A stretch of DNA of 64,000 nucleotides from Methylomonas koyamae (lineage in GTDB: Bacteria > Pseudomonadota > Gammaproteobacteria > Methylococcales > Methylomonadaceae): assembly GCF_019669905.1 (NCBI RefSeq), contig NZ_AP019777.1, positions 3,596,001 through 3,660,000 of the forward strand. Reading direction: 5' to 3'. Below, one piece after another: positions 9,421 to 18,258 of this stretch (position 1 is its first letter; the number at the start of each line of letters is the position of its first letter). The notes under the pieces are model-generated. The model was not told the DNA's origin and ran no database searches. It worked only from the letters and a program-made list of their open reading frames with translations. The position numbers and the translations under genes were made by a program.

Positions 9421-10881
9421 ATGAAGTTCAAAAATCTGCTGTCCTTGAAATCCCTGATCGTGCTGGGATTTGTCGTTGCCGTGATCCCGCTGTTCCTGGC
9501 CGTGATGTATGCCGCATTTGGTATGCGCGAGACGTCGGCCTTGGGCCGCACGGTGAATTCGCAAGTGTTCGAACAGACCAAAACCATCCGTCTGGTGCTG
9601 CAGCGGGCGTCCGACATCGAGCGCAAAGCCAAGCTGTTCGTGCTGCTATCCGACCCCGAATTGCGCCAGCCTTACGAACGGCAGTCCTACGAAACGGTAA
9701 GGGCATCGTTCAAACAGGCGCTGAGCGATTTGTTGAAACTGCAGGTCGATAACCGTATCGCGTTGCTGGTCAACGAATTGTCGGAAAAGGAAAACCTGAT
9801 TTACCAGCAAATCATCGGTTCCGAAGGCGACAACAACCTGAAACTGCCGCTGGACGAGGCGTTTCAAGGTTTGCGCGAGTCGTCTTATACGCTGTCGCGC
9901 GAGTTCGAAAGCCACGTCGACCACGAATTCAACGAGCTGCGGCAAATGTCCGAATCGCTGGAGCAAGGCCTGTTGATCAAAGGCGCGGCGCTGTTGGCGA
10001 TATCGTCGGCGGCGATTGCGCTGTTGTTGCTGGTGATCTCGCGCTCGATGCGGCAATTGGACTCGTCGATTCGGCGCCTGGGCGCCGGCGAATTGGACGA
10101 GCCGGTGACCGTCCACGGCCCGTCCGATTTGGCCTTTCTCGGCAACCGCCTGGAATGGTTGCGTACCCGGCTGATGGAACTGGAGTCGTCGAAACAGCAA
10201 TTCATGCACAACGTCGCCCACGAAATCGAAGCGCCGCTGGCCGGCATCCGTTACGGCGCCGAGCAAATGGCCGACGAGGCCGAATTGGACGGCAATTTGC
10301 GCCAGCAGGACATCGTCCGCAAGCTGGGCGCCAACATCGACAAACTGCAAGCTGTTTCCGACGAATTGCTGCGCTACAGCAAACTGAGCAGCCAAAGCGA
10401 AGCCAAACCCAAGCAGGCGCTGAACATGAAGGAACTGCTGGAGACGGTGGTCGCCGATTTTCAAGCGGCGCTCACGGCCAAAGCCATCGAAATGCGCATG
10501 TTGCTGCGGCCGGTACATATTTCCGGCAACGCCCAGCAACTGCGCGCCATCGTCGAGCAGTTGCTGGACAACGCCGTGAAATTTTCGCCGCCGAAAGGCG
10601 AGATCCGCATCATGCTGCGCGACTCCGGTACCCAGATGGAATTGGAAGTTGAGGACGAAGGCCCCGGCATCCCGCTGGACGAACGCGGCCATGCCTTCGA
10701 GCCGTTCTACCGCGGCAAGGCCGCTCAGGCCGAAGGCATTCCGGAAGGGCCGGGCCTGGGGCTGGCCATCGTTAAGGAATATGTCGCCAACCACCAGGGC
10801 CATGTAGAAATCATCGACGCCCGACAAGACCAACACGGCGCCCGCATCCGGGTGCAATTGCCGTTGAACGAGGAGATTTAA
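9421..10881 (+). CDS. Membrane sensor histidine kinase, QseE/GlrK-like
   Basis: The ATG at 9421 is used; an upstream TTG adds only three residues. The 486-residue protein has a membrane helix at about 10-32, a periplasmic four-helix-type sensor region, a second helix at about 180-203, HAMP, then a HisKA domain with the H-box AHEIEAPLAGI (His about 266). N-box VEQLLDNAVKF and G-boxes DEGPGIPLDE and GPGLGLAI complete the ATPase domain. The overall look, including IRYGAEQM after the H-box, recalls GlrK/QseE kinases. The H-box departs from the usual SHELKTPL (A for S, EA for KT), while the phospho-accepting His and following Glu remain. The lipoprotein gene begins seven bases downstream. Confidence 0.88.
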   Translation: MKFKNLLSLKSLIVLGFVVAVIPLFLAVMYAAFGMRETSALGRTVNSQVFEQTKTIRLVLQRASDIERKAKLFVLLSDPELRQPYERQSYETVRASFKQALSDLLKLQVDNRIALLVNELSEKENLIYQQIIGSEGDNNLKLPLDEAFQGLRESSYTLSREFESHVDHEFNELRQMSESLEQGLLIKGAALLAISSAAIALLLLVISRSMRQLDSSIRRLGAGELDEPVTVHGPSDLAFLGNRLEWLRTRLMELESSKQQFMHNVAHEIEAPLAGIRYGAEQMADEAELDGNLRQQDIVRKLGANIDKLQAVSDELLRYSKLSSQSEAKPKQALNMKELLETVVADFQAALTAKAIEMRMLLRPVHISGNAQQLRAIVEQLLDNAVKFSPPKGEIRIMLRDSGTQMELEVEDEGPGIPLDERGHAFEPFYRGKAAQAEGIPEGPGLGLAIVKEYVANHQGHVEIIDARQDQHGARIRVQLPLNEEI

Positions 10882-10888
10882 ACCAACC

Positions 10889-11464
10889 ATGACGTTTTTC
10901 AACCCGCGCCTGCTGCTGCCGGCGTCGCTGATCCTGTTATTTGCCGGCTGCGCCGAAGTCGATTCCAACGTGCGCCAGGGGCCGCCAGTGGCCGCCGCCG
11001 AGCCGACCGTCCATTCCGACTTCGAGGATTTGCTGGATTTCGGCGCCAATCTGGCAGCAATGAACGCCCAGGGCCGGAGCGAAACCTGCCGCAGCCTGGC
11101 GAAACACCATAAGGAAACCCCGGACAAAACCATAACCCTGCAATTGATGACCGGCCGCCTGTTGTCGGATGCCTGCGGCGACATTCCGAAAATACTGGAC
11201 GAACTGGCCGACATCCCGCCGGAAAGCTACGCCGACGACCGTACCCGCCGGCTGGTGACAATCCACACCGAAGCCTTGAAGCGCATCAATAGCGCGAACA
11301 AGAAAATCGCTTCGTTGGAGCGCAAGCAAAAATCGGTGCAGAACGTGCTGGATGCGAAGGAAACGGCCGGCTCGAAAAAAACCCCATCGCACCTGCTGCG
11401 GGAAAAACTGGAAGCGATCCGCTCGATGGAAAAACAATTGGACGAAACCGGCGACGCCAAGTAA
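10889..11464 (+). CDS. Lipoprotein, QseG-like position between two kinases
   Basis: This 191-residue protein carries a lipobox LFAGC with the lipidated cysteine at residue 21, so it should be anchored in an envelope membrane. The mature part is mostly alpha-helical and ends with a charged coiled-coil-like region from about residue 125. In enterobacteria a lipoprotein (QseG/YfhG) sits directly after the GlrK/QseE kinase gene and helps regulate it. The same order here suggests a similar partner role for the upstream kinase. I do not recognise more specific motifs. It is separated by only 5-7 bases from both neighbours. Confidence 0.75.
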   Translation: MTFFNPRLLLPASLILLFAGCAEVDSNVRQGPPVAAAEPTVHSDFEDLLDFGANLAAMNAQGRSETCRSLAKHHKETPDKTITLQLMTGRLLSDACGDIPKILDELADIPPESYADDRTRRLVTIHTEALKRINSANKKIASLERKQKSVQNVLDAKETAGSKKTPSHLLREKLEAIRSMEKQLDETGDAK

Positions 11465-11469
11465 TAGCC

Positions 11470-13050
11470 ATGTTTCGGTTTCGGCTGGCCATCGTCATGT
11501 TCGTTTCGTTCGGCTTCGTCCTTAGCTTGGGCGTGGCCCTGTATCTGGGCGCCGACGAAATGGCGCTACACTTCCAGCACAGCCAGACCGCTTACGAAAC
11601 CTTCGACGATTACGAACAGCTATCGCAGGAAGCCTACCGCCATTTCAAACAGCGCATGGACCGGCTGATCACCGCGAATCCGAATTCGGAGACCGGCGTC
11701 GAATCGTCGAAGCAGCGGCTGCAGGCGGCGATCCAGGCGCTCAGGGAAACCGCAGTCAAGGAACCGGTGATCGGCGGCGAGGCTTGGGTCGACAAACCGG
11801 CCGAACTGGAACGGGTAGCGCATTTGACCGCCTTTCTGGAAGCCAGCGAATACCGCTTCGAAGAGGTGGAGCGCCTACGCCTGCAAGGCAAGCTGGCCAA
11901 CGCCGTGCAAGCCTTGACCAAATTTACCGAAGAAGAAATCGACGGCAAATTTCAGCCGCTGATCGATGCCGCGATCGACGCCGAACGCGAAAAAGCCAAG
12001 CAAGCCAAACGCGAGCTGGAAAGCCTGGTGCGCCAGTCGCGGCTGACGGCGATTCTGGCTTCGGTGACCGCCGCGCTGTTCAGCCTGATGTCCGGTATTC
12101 TGTTGATGCGCCGCTTCCGCCGGCCGATCCAGGCCTTGATGAAAGGCACCGACGAAATCGCCAGCGGCAATCTGGAATACCGGATCAAACTCGATACCCG
12201 CGACGAATTCGCCTATCTGGCCAGCCACTTCAACCAAATGGCGCAAGAACTCGAAGTGCAGCAGAACAAATTGCGCGAGAGCCGGGCGGTACTGGAACAA
12301 CGGGTGGCGGAACGCACCCTGGAATTGAACCTGCTGAACGACGAACTGAAGCGGATGGACAAGGCCCGCCGCGAATTTTTGGCCGACATCAGCCACGAAC
12401 TGCGCACGCCGATTACGGTAATCCGCGGCGAGGCCGAAGTCACCTTGCGCGGCGAAGACCGCTCCACCGAAGAATATAAGGATGCGCTGCAACGCATCGT
12501 CGAACTGGCGATGCAACTCGGCAAATACGTCAACGATTTGTTGTTTCTAGCTCGCGCCGAAACCGCCCATCTGCAATTCGAGTGGGGCAAGGTCGATCTG
12601 ACGGAGCTGGTCGGCAATGCGGTCGAGGATTTTCAGGTCATGGCCGAGGAGCGTTCGCTGAGCGTATCGTTCGTGGGGCCGGAGCATCCGGTTTGGGTAC
12701 GCGGCGATAAGCAGCGGTTAAGGCAGGTGCTTTTTATTTTGGGAGAAAATGCGTGCCGCTACTCAAATCCCGGCGGACATATTTCGGTAGCCTTATGGGT
12801 GCAGGGTAAGGAAGCGAGTTTCAGCCTTACCGACCGGGGTATCGGCATTCCCAGCGGGGATTTGGAACGCATTTTCGAACGCCACTTCCGCAGCGATAAC
12901 GCGCAAAGTTCGCGCGACGAAGGCTCCGGCCTGGGCCTGCCGATGGCAAAATCGATTACCAAGGCGCACGGCGGTCGCGTCGCGGTGGAGAGCCGGGAAA
13001 ACTCGGGCTCGACCTTTACCGTGACCTTACCGCTGCTGCCGAGCACATAG
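11470..13050 (+). CDS. Membrane sensor histidine kinase with HAMP and coiled-coil input
   Basis: The 526-residue kinase has a first membrane helix at about 5-26, a helical periplasmic domain of about 165 residues, a second helix (about 194-214), HAMP, a short coiled coil, and HisKA with the canonical DISHELRTPI box (His about 309). The ATPase domain shows ILGENACRYSNPGG, DRGIGIP and GSGLGLPMAK. It is the second kinase of the operon and directly precedes the only response regulator, which makes it the most likely cognate kinase. No clear ligand-binding motif is visible in the periplasmic part. Confidence 0.92.
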   Translation: MFRFRLAIVMFVSFGFVLSLGVALYLGADEMALHFQHSQTAYETFDDYEQLSQEAYRHFKQRMDRLITANPNSETGVESSKQRLQAAIQALRETAVKEPVIGGEAWVDKPAELERVAHLTAFLEASEYRFEEVERLRLQGKLANAVQALTKFTEEEIDGKFQPLIDAAIDAEREKAKQAKRELESLVRQSRLTAILASVTAALFSLMSGILLMRRFRRPIQALMKGTDEIASGNLEYRIKLDTRDEFAYLASHFNQMAQELEVQQNKLRESRAVLEQRVAERTLELNLLNDELKRMDKARREFLADISHELRTPITVIRGEAEVTLRGEDRSTEEYKDALQRIVELAMQLGKYVNDLLFLARAETAHLQFEWGKVDLTELVGNAVEDFQVMAEERSLSVSFVGPEHPVWVRGDKQRLRQVLFILGENACRYSNPGGHISVALWVQGKEASFSLTDRGIGIPSGDLERIFERHFRSDNAQSSRDEGSGLGLPMAKSITKAHGGRVAVESRENSGSTFTVTLPLLPST

Positions 13051-13062
13051 GACTAACCAGAC

Positions 13063-13791
13063 ATGAGCGACAAATACACAGCATCCGGCAATCTGAGCGG
13101 CATCGGCTACATGCGCGTGCTGTTGGTGGAAGACGACGAACGCATCGTCGATTTCGTCCAGCGCGGTTTGAAGGCGGAAGGTTATTCCGTGGAAGTGGCC
13201 CGCAGCGGCCAGGAAGCCATCACGTTGGGCGGCGAAGGTTCGTTCCAGGTGATCGTGCTGGACTTAGGCTTGCCCGATATGAACGGCCGCCAGATTTGCG
13301 AACGGCTGCGCGGCAGCGGCGTCGACACGCCGGTGTTGATGCTGACCGCCCGCGACACGGTGCAGGACAAGGTTTCCGGCCTGCGCGCCGGCGCCGACGA
13401 CTACATGACCAAACCGTTTGCCTTCGAGGAGTTGCTGGCGCGGATCGAAGTGCTGCTCCGCCGCCGCGGCGGCGAAATCAAGCCTGAAGCCAAGGAGCTG
13501 CGCATCGCCGACCTGGTGTTGAACGGCGAAACCCACGAAGTGCGGCGCGGCGATAACCCGATCGAGCTGACGCCGAAGGAATTCGCACTGCTGGAGTGCT
13601 TCATGCGCATGCCCGGCAAAGTGCTGAGCCGCACCCGAATATTGGAGCAGGTCTGGGGCTACAGCGCCGACCCGCTGACCAACGTGGTCGACGTTTACAT
13701 CCGCCAGTTGCGCCGTAAAATCGACGACGATTACGAACAAAAACTGCTGAAAACGGTACGCGGTTTCGGCTACAAACTGGAAGCCCCCTAA
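13063..13791 (+). CDS. OmpR-family response regulator
   Basis: A receiver domain (RVLLVEDDE, phospho-acceptor Asp about residue 66 in VLDLGLPD, and the K of MTKPFAFEEL) is joined to a winged-helix DNA-binding domain ending in TVRGFGYKLE. The frame begins 12 bases after the kinase stop; the first 16 residues precede the receiver, so an internal start at 13111 is possible but lacks a ribosome-binding site. It is the only response regulator of an operon with two kinases. Targets cannot be inferred. Confidence 0.93.
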   Translation: MSDKYTASGNLSGIGYMRVLLVEDDERIVDFVQRGLKAEGYSVEVARSGQEAITLGGEGSFQVIVLDLGLPDMNGRQICERLRGSGVDTPVLMLTARDTVQDKVSGLRAGADDYMTKPFAFEELLARIEVLLRRRGGEIKPEAKELRIADLVLNGETHEVRRGDNPIELTPKEFALLECFMRMPGKVLSRTRILEQVWGYSADPLTNVVDVYIRQLRRKIDDDYEQKLLKTVRGFGYKLEAP

Positions 13792-13839
13792 GCCCAACCG
13801 GCCACCGGCCGGGACGCAGACCGGCCGGGCCGAATTGTC

Positions 13840-13845
13840 TATAAT
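13840..13845 (+). promoter_or_regulatory. Candidate -10 element upstream of aat
   Basis: A perfect TATAAT hexamer lies 30 bases before the aat start codon, with TG four bases upstream. No good -35 hexamer is present at 16-18 bases, so the promoter call rests on the -10 alone. Confidence 0.4.
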
Positions 13846-13874
13846 CCGCGTACCTGAAATTCGCGGCTTATCGC

Positions 13875-14564
13875 ATGCAACTCACCTTACTCGACTCCGA
13901 CCATCCCGAGCAGGCATTTCCGCCGCTGCACAAGGCGCTGAAAGAACCGAACGGCCTGCTCGCCTTCGGCGGCTGCCTGTCGCCGAAACGCATCGTCAAC
14001 GCTTACCGCCACGGCGCGTTTCCTTGGTTCAATCCGGGCGAGCCCATCCTGTGGTGGTCGCCGGACCCGCGTCTGGTGCTGTTTCCGGAACATCTGCAAG
14101 TCTCGCGCAGCCTGGCCAAAACCCTGCGCAAAGGCCGGTTCGAGATCCGCTACGATACTGCTTTCAAAGAAGTGATTGCCGCCTGCGCCGCACCGCGCAG
14201 CGACAGCCGCGGTACTTGGATCACCGACGACATGCGCCGGGCTTACCAGACCCTGCACCATCTCGGCATCGCCCATAGCTGCGAGGCCTGGCGCGACGGC
14301 AAACTGGCCGGCGGCCTGTACGGCCTGGCCATCGGCCAGGTCTTCTTCGGCGAGTCGATGTTCCACCGCGAAACCGACGCCTCGAAAGTGGCGTTCGTCA
14401 ATCTGGTCGAACGCTTGAGCGCTTGGGGTTACCGCTTGATCGATTGCCAGGTGCGCAGCGAACATTTGCTCAGCCTCGGCGCCGAAGAAATCCCGCGCCA
14501 ACGCTTCGCCGAATTGCTGGAACGGCTTTGTACCCAAGCGCCTGCGGCCGAGGCGTGGCGCTAA
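13875..14564 (+). CDS. aat: Leucyl/phenylalanyl-tRNA-protein transferase
   Basis: At 229 residues this matches Aat in length and motifs: [58 protein letters not shown] and DCQVRSEHL. Aat adds Leu or Phe to the N-terminus of proteins beginning with Lys or Arg, turning them into ClpAP/ClpS substrates. The stop overlaps the start of bpt by one base (TAATG), so the two transferases are translationally coupled. A second N-end-rule transferase and EfpL complete the operon. Confidence 0.97.
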   Translation: MQLTLLDSDHPEQAFPPLHKALKEPNGLLAFGGCLSPKRIVNAYRHGAFPWFNPGEPILWWSPDPRLVLFPEHLQVSRSLAKTLRKGRFEIRYDTAFKEVIAACAAPRSDSRGTWITDDMRRAYQTLHHLGIAHSCEAWRDGKLAGGLYGLAIGQVFFGESMFHRETDASKVAFVNLVERLSAWGYRLIDCQVRSEHLLSLGAEEIPRQRFAELLERLCTQAPAAEAWR

Positions 14565-15283
14565 TGAGCAGCTTGCCGATCTGGCTGGACGGCGCACGCG
14601 CCTGCGGTTATCTGCCCGACCGCCAGGCCCGCTCAGGCTTCGTGCATCCGTCGGTGGCGATGACGCCGCAGCTCTACTCGCAACTGATCGCACTGGGCTT
14701 CCGCCGCAGCGGCGATTACGTTTACAAACCCTATTGCCCATCCTGCCAAGCCTGCATACCGACCCGGCTGCCGGTCGCGTCGTTCAAGCCGGACCGCAAG
14801 CAAAAGCGTTGCCGCAAGCGGAACGCCGACACCCGCAGCGTGATCAGACCGGCCGAATTCGATCCGCGCCATTTCGACTTATACCGGCGTTACCTGGCGG
14901 CTCGCCACGACGATCCGGACAAGGAGCCGGTCTCGGCGGAAGACTATCTGAATTTTCTCGGCAGCCGCTGGTGCGATACCCGCTTCGTCGAGTTTTTGAT
15001 CGGCGGCCGCTTAGCTGCGGTTGCGGTGGTGGATATCGTCGACGACGGCCTGTCGGCGGTCTATACCTTCTTCGATCCCGAGTTCGCCGAGTTCAGCCCC
15101 GGCGTTTATGCGGTTTTGTGGCAAATCGAAACCGCCGCACAATGGGGCTTGCCTTACCTTTATCTGGGGTTTTGGATCGAAGACTGTCGTAAAATGCGCT
15201 ACAAAATCGAATATCAGCCGCTGCTCGGCTTGGTCGGCGACCGGTGGCAACCCCTTTCAAACCACACATTCAACGAGGAATAA
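14564..15283 (+). CDS. bpt: Aspartate/glutamate leucyltransferase (Bpt, arginyltransferase-like)
   Basis: The start at 14564 overlaps the aat stop; the frame extends further upstream but that part is antisense-like aat sequence. The 239-residue protein has the family's N-terminal cysteine cluster (YCPSCQACIPTRLPV), RKQKRCRKRN, the YLGFWI signature and the DDGLSAVYTFFDP segment. Bpt transfers Leu to N-terminal Asp or Glu and so extends the N-degron pathway together with Aat. The downstream efpL start lies three bases after its stop. Confidence 0.95.
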   Translation: MSSLPIWLDGARACGYLPDRQARSGFVHPSVAMTPQLYSQLIALGFRRSGDYVYKPYCPSCQACIPTRLPVASFKPDRKQKRCRKRNADTRSVIRPAEFDPRHFDLYRRYLAARHDDPDKEPVSAEDYLNFLGSRWCDTRFVEFLIGGRLAAVAVVDIVDDGLSAVYTFFDPEFAEFSPGVYAVLWQIETAAQWGLPYLYLGFWIEDCRKMRYKIEYQPLLGLVGDRWQPLSNHTFNEE

Positions 15284-15286
15284 GCA

Positions 15287-15853
15287 GTGCCGAAAGCCAA
15301 CGAACTGAAACTGGGAACCGCGATCGAAATCAATGGCGAGCCGTACGTGGTCAAACATATCGATGTGCGTAATCCCACCTCGCGCGGCGCAACGACGCTG
15401 TACAAAATCCGCTTCAACCACATGAAAACCAAGCAGAAGCTGGATGAAACCTTCAAAAGCGACGATATGCTGAAAGCCGCCGATTGCTCGCGTTGCAACG
15501 TGCAGTTCTCCTACCAGGACGGCGACACTTACTACTTCATGAACAGCGAGACTTACGACCAATACGCGCTGTCCGCCGAGGATTTGGAAGGCCAAACCCT
15601 ATACCTGACCGACGGCCTGGACGGCATCATCATGCTGTTGATGGAGGACTCGCCGCTCGGCATCCAGTTACCGACCACGGTGACATTGCAGATCGTCGAA
15701 ACCCCGCCGGCGATGAAAGGCTCCAGCGCCACCAAGCGCACCAAGACCGCCAAACTCACCACCGGCCTGGAAGTACAAATTCCCGAATACATCGAGTCCG
15801 GCGAACTGATCAAGATCAACACCGAAACCGGCGAATTCTCCTCCAGGGCTTGA
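15287..15853 (+). CDS. efpL: Elongation factor P-like protein EfpL (YeiP)
   Basis: The 188-residue protein starts with GTG; GAGGA lies about eight bases upstream. It has three EF-P-type beta-barrel domains. The tip of domain I reads NPTSRGATTLY with Arg33, as in the YeiP/EfpL subfamily, instead of the modifiable lysine of EF-P. EfpL helps ribosomes through difficult proline-containing stretches. It is the third gene of the aat-bpt operon; that grouping is notable because all three proteins act on translation or nascent and aged N-termini. Confidence 0.93.
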   Translation: MPKANELKLGTAIEINGEPYVVKHIDVRNPTSRGATTLYKIRFNHMKTKQKLDETFKSDDMLKAADCSRCNVQFSYQDGDTYYFMNSETYDQYALSAEDLEGQTLYLTDGLDGIIMLLMEDSPLGIQLPTTVTLQIVETPPAMKGSSATKRTKTAKLTTGLEVQIPEYIESGELIKINTETGEFSSRA

Positions 15854-15868
15854 GCACGCCGATCCAGA

Positions 15869-16078
15869 TCAGGCCACAACGTTCCTGACGCATTGCCGGG
15901 CGTAGGCGTTGATCGGCACGTTGCTGGCCATATACTGGTTAAACAATTCGTTGATCGTAACCGGATTCAAATAGGCATAAATGCCGCAGCCGGTTATGGC
16001 AATGAATTGCCGGCTCAGGGTTTCGATGAACACAATCCGCAGATTGTTGATTTCGTTAACTTGATGCATAGTTTCCAT
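15869..16078 (-). CDS. Small protein of unknown function, 69 residues
   Basis: The ATG at 16076-16078 is favoured because GGGAGAG lies seven bases upstream; the frame can be extended twelve codons but without a better start. I do not recognise the family. The sequence is a mix of hydrophobic and polar residues with a short hydrophobic middle (RQFIAITGCGIYAYL), three cysteines or fewer, and no clear signal peptide. It is convergent with efpL, 15 bases away. The good ribosome-binding site and ordinary composition argue that it is real. Confidence 0.5.
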   Translation of the reverse strand: METMHQVNEINNLRIVFIETLSRQFIAITGCGIYAYLNPVTINELFNQYMASNVPINAYARQCVRNVVA

Positions 16079-16487
16079 GACACTCTCCCGTGGCTGTTGA
16101 TCGAACTCGACCAAGTAAATGCATTAGTTGCGCCAGCAGAAAAACACCTATAAAAATCAAAGCCATAATTCCTGATCGGCATTTTCAACAGCCCATTCCG
16201 TGACGACCTGGCGTCACGACTTACGGCATTTCGTACCGGCGCGTTTCCCGCTTCGACCAGGAACAGCCGCCGCCATTTTTCGGCACCGAAAGATTCGGCT
16301 TAAGCTCGGCTGACGTTAACCTGCAATTGAAGCGTGGATTAAGAGTAACGGCCGAGTTCGCGATTGTCGGTGGCGCACACCACTACCATTCGGTGATTTG
16401 TTTCACAGTGGTCCGGCAGAATTCGGCTGCGCCTGCGGCGGTCGCCAAGCGATAGCGGTGGCTGCAAATATTTCCTTACCGCCGCAG
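16079..16487. other. Intergenic region between the small gene and the leuA promoter
   Basis: No gene with a credible start is visible in this roughly 410-base stretch. It includes short inverted repeats (for example CGTGACGACCTGGCGTCACG around 16199-16218) that could be an operator or a weak hairpin for the minus-strand gene. Confidence 0.4.
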
Positions 16488-16516
16488 TTGAGCACCACCG
16501 GGCAATGCAGTATAGT
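16488..16516 (+). promoter_or_regulatory. Predicted sigma-70 promoter of leuA
   Basis: TTGAGC at 16488-16493 and TATAGT at 16511-16516 are separated by exactly 17 bases. This is the best promoter match in the window. It predicts a start near 16523 and a leader of about 180 bases before leuA. Confidence 0.55.
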
Positions 16517-16524
16517 GCCGCGGC

Positions 16525-16620
16525 ATGAATATTCGGCCGATGTTTCCCGCACCCACAGCAAGCCGCACACCGGCTGCCAGCCGCTTGCCGTCCGGGCTGC
16601 CCCTAAGACTGCTGCCCTGA
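16525..16620 (+). CDS. Candidate leucine-rich leader peptide of leuA (attenuator)
   Basis: A 31-codon frame in the leuA leader ends with five Leu codons among its last eleven (TTG, CTG, CTA, CTG, CTG). A hairpin with arms GCCCCT (16599-16604) and AGGGGC (16620-16625) encloses four of these codons and the stop. This is what a leucine attenuation leader looks like. Against it: no Shine-Dalgarno sequence precedes the ATG, which lies almost at the predicted transcription start, and no strong T-run terminator follows. It could be chance in GC-rich DNA. Confidence 0.35.
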   Translation: MNIRPMFPAPTASRTPAASRLPSGLPLRLLP

Positions 16621-16668
16621 GGGGCGTGCAATCTTCTTTATCAAGTAAAATCACCCTTTTCCGTATCC

Positions 16669-16683
16669 TCGGCCCGAGGCCGA
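16669..16683 (+). promoter_or_regulatory. Hairpin just upstream of the leuA ribosome-binding site
   Basis: TCGGCC, three-base loop CGA, GGCCGA forms a compact perfect stem ending 12 bases before the GGAG of leuA. It may take part in control of leuA expression together with the upstream hairpin. There is no T-run, so it is not a terminator by itself. Confidence 0.35.
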
Positions 16684-16705
16684 ACGTTTCATGAACGGAG
16701 TTCTC

Positions 16706-18250
16706 ATGAAAGACCAATTGATTATTTTCGATACCACGTTGCGCGACGGCGAGCAAAGCCCCGGCGCGTCGATGACCCGCGACGAAAAAGTCCGCATCGC
16801 CCGCGCTTTGGAGCGGATGAAAGTCGACGTGATCGAAGCCGGCTTCCCGGCCGCCAGCCAGGGCGATTTCGAAGCGGTACAAGCCGTTGCCGACGCGATC
16901 AAAGACAGTACGGTCTGCGGCTTGGCCCGTGCCTTGGACAAGGACATAGACCGCGCCGGCGAAGCGTTGAAAGGCGCCAACAGTTCGCGCATTCACACCT
17001 TCATCGCCACCTCGCCGATTCACATGGCGAAGAAGCTGAACATGCAGCCGGACCAAGTCATCGACTACGCGGTCAAGGCCGTCAAACGCGCCCGCCAGTA
17101 CACCGACAATGTCGAGTTTTCGCCGGAAGACGCCGGTCGCTCGGAAGAGGATTTCTTGTGCCGAATTTTGGAAGCGGTCATCGACGCCGGCGCCACGACC
17201 TTGAACATCCCCGACACCGTCGGTTACAGCATGCCGCAACAGTTTGGCGCCACCATCGCCAATTTGATCCAGCGTATCCCCAACTCCGACAAGGCCATTT
17301 TCTCCGTACATTGCCATAACGACTTGGGCTTGGCGGTTGCCAACTCGTTGGCGGCGGTGATGAACGGCGCCCGCCAGGTGGAATGCACCATCAATGGCTT
17401 GGGCGAACGCGCCGGCAATGCTTCGCTGGAAGAAGTGGTGATGGCGATACGCACCCGCCAGGACTTTTTCCAGTGCGACACTCGCCTGGACACCCGCGAG
17501 ATCGTCACCTGTTCGAAACTGGTGTCGTCGATTACCGGCTTCCCGGTGCAGCCCAACAAGGCCATAGTCGGCGCCAACGCCTTCGCTCACGAGTCCGGCA
17601 TCCATCAGGACGGCGTCCTGAAGAACCGCGAGACTTACGAAATCATGCGCGCCGAGGACGTGGGCTGGACCACTAACCGCATGGTGTTGGGCAAGCATTC
17701 CGGCCGTAACGCTTTCAAGACCCGGATGGCGGAATTGGGCGTGGAGTTTAGTGGCGAAGCCGATTTGAACGATGCCTTTTACCGCTTTAAACAACTGGCC
17801 GACAAAAAGCACGAGATTTTCGACGAAGACTTGCAGGCCTTGATTTCCGAGCAAAGTTTCGAAGCCGAGGACGAGCACATCAAACTGGTGGCGCTGAAAG
17901 TCTGCTCCGAAACCGGCGAAGTGCCGAACGCCACCGTGACGATTCTGGTCGACGGCAAGGAAATGACAGGTAGCGCCACCGGCGGCGGCGCGGTCGATGC
18001 CAGCCTGAAGGCCATCGAAAGCTTGGTGCAAACCGGCGCGACACTGGCGTTGTACTCGGTCAATAACATCACCACCGGCACCGATTCGCAAGGCGAAGTG
18101 ACGATCAGACTGGAAATGGCCGGCCGCATCGTCAACGGTTCCGGCGCCGACACCGACATCGTCATCGCCTCGGCCAAGGCTTACATCAACGCGGTCAACA
18201 AACTGCAAAGCCCGGATCAGCGCCAGCACCCGCAAAAGGGCGACGTCTAA
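16706..18250 (+). CDS. leuA: 2-isopropylmalate synthase
   Basis: The start at 16706 has GGAG six bases upstream; the ATG at 16691 would place that site inside the gene. The 514-residue enzyme shows the signature [14 protein letters not shown] near the N-terminus, the metal-binding [14 protein letters not shown], and the HESGIHQDG region, followed by the C-terminal leucine-sensing regulatory domain with the GGGAVDA motif. It condenses acetyl-CoA with 2-oxoisovalerate, the first committed step of leucine synthesis. The UDG gene starts eight bases after the stop. A long structured leader precedes it. Confidence 0.97.
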   Translation: MKDQLIIFDTTLRDGEQSPGASMTRDEKVRIARALERMKVDVIEAGFPAASQGDFEAVQAVADAIKDSTVCGLARALDKDIDRAGEALKGANSSRIHTFIATSPIHMAKKLNMQPDQVIDYAVKAVKRARQYTDNVEFSPEDAGRSEEDFLCRILEAVIDAGATTLNIPDTVGYSMPQQFGATIANLIQRIPNSDKAIFSVHCHNDLGLAVANSLAAVMNGARQVECTINGLGERAGNASLEEVVMAIRTRQDFFQCDTRLDTREIVTCSKLVSSITGFPVQPNKAIVGANAFAHESGIHQDGVLKNRETYEIMRAEDVGWTTNRMVLGKHSGRNAFKTRMAELGVEFSGEADLNDAFYRFKQLADKKHEIFDEDLQALISEQSFEAEDEHIKLVALKVCSETGEVPNATVTILVDGKEMTGSATGGGAVDASLKAIESLVQTGATLALYSVNNITTGTDSQGEVTIRLEMAGRIVNGSGADTDIVIASAKAYINAVNKLQSPDQRQHPQKGDV

Positions 18251-18258
18251 AGCTGCCG

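Noticed and set aside
9646..11214. A 522-codon open frame on the minus strand opposite the first kinase gene
   Set aside because: The product is low-complexity, rich in Gln, Arg and His, with no recognisable domain, and it runs across the kinase-lipoprotein boundary.
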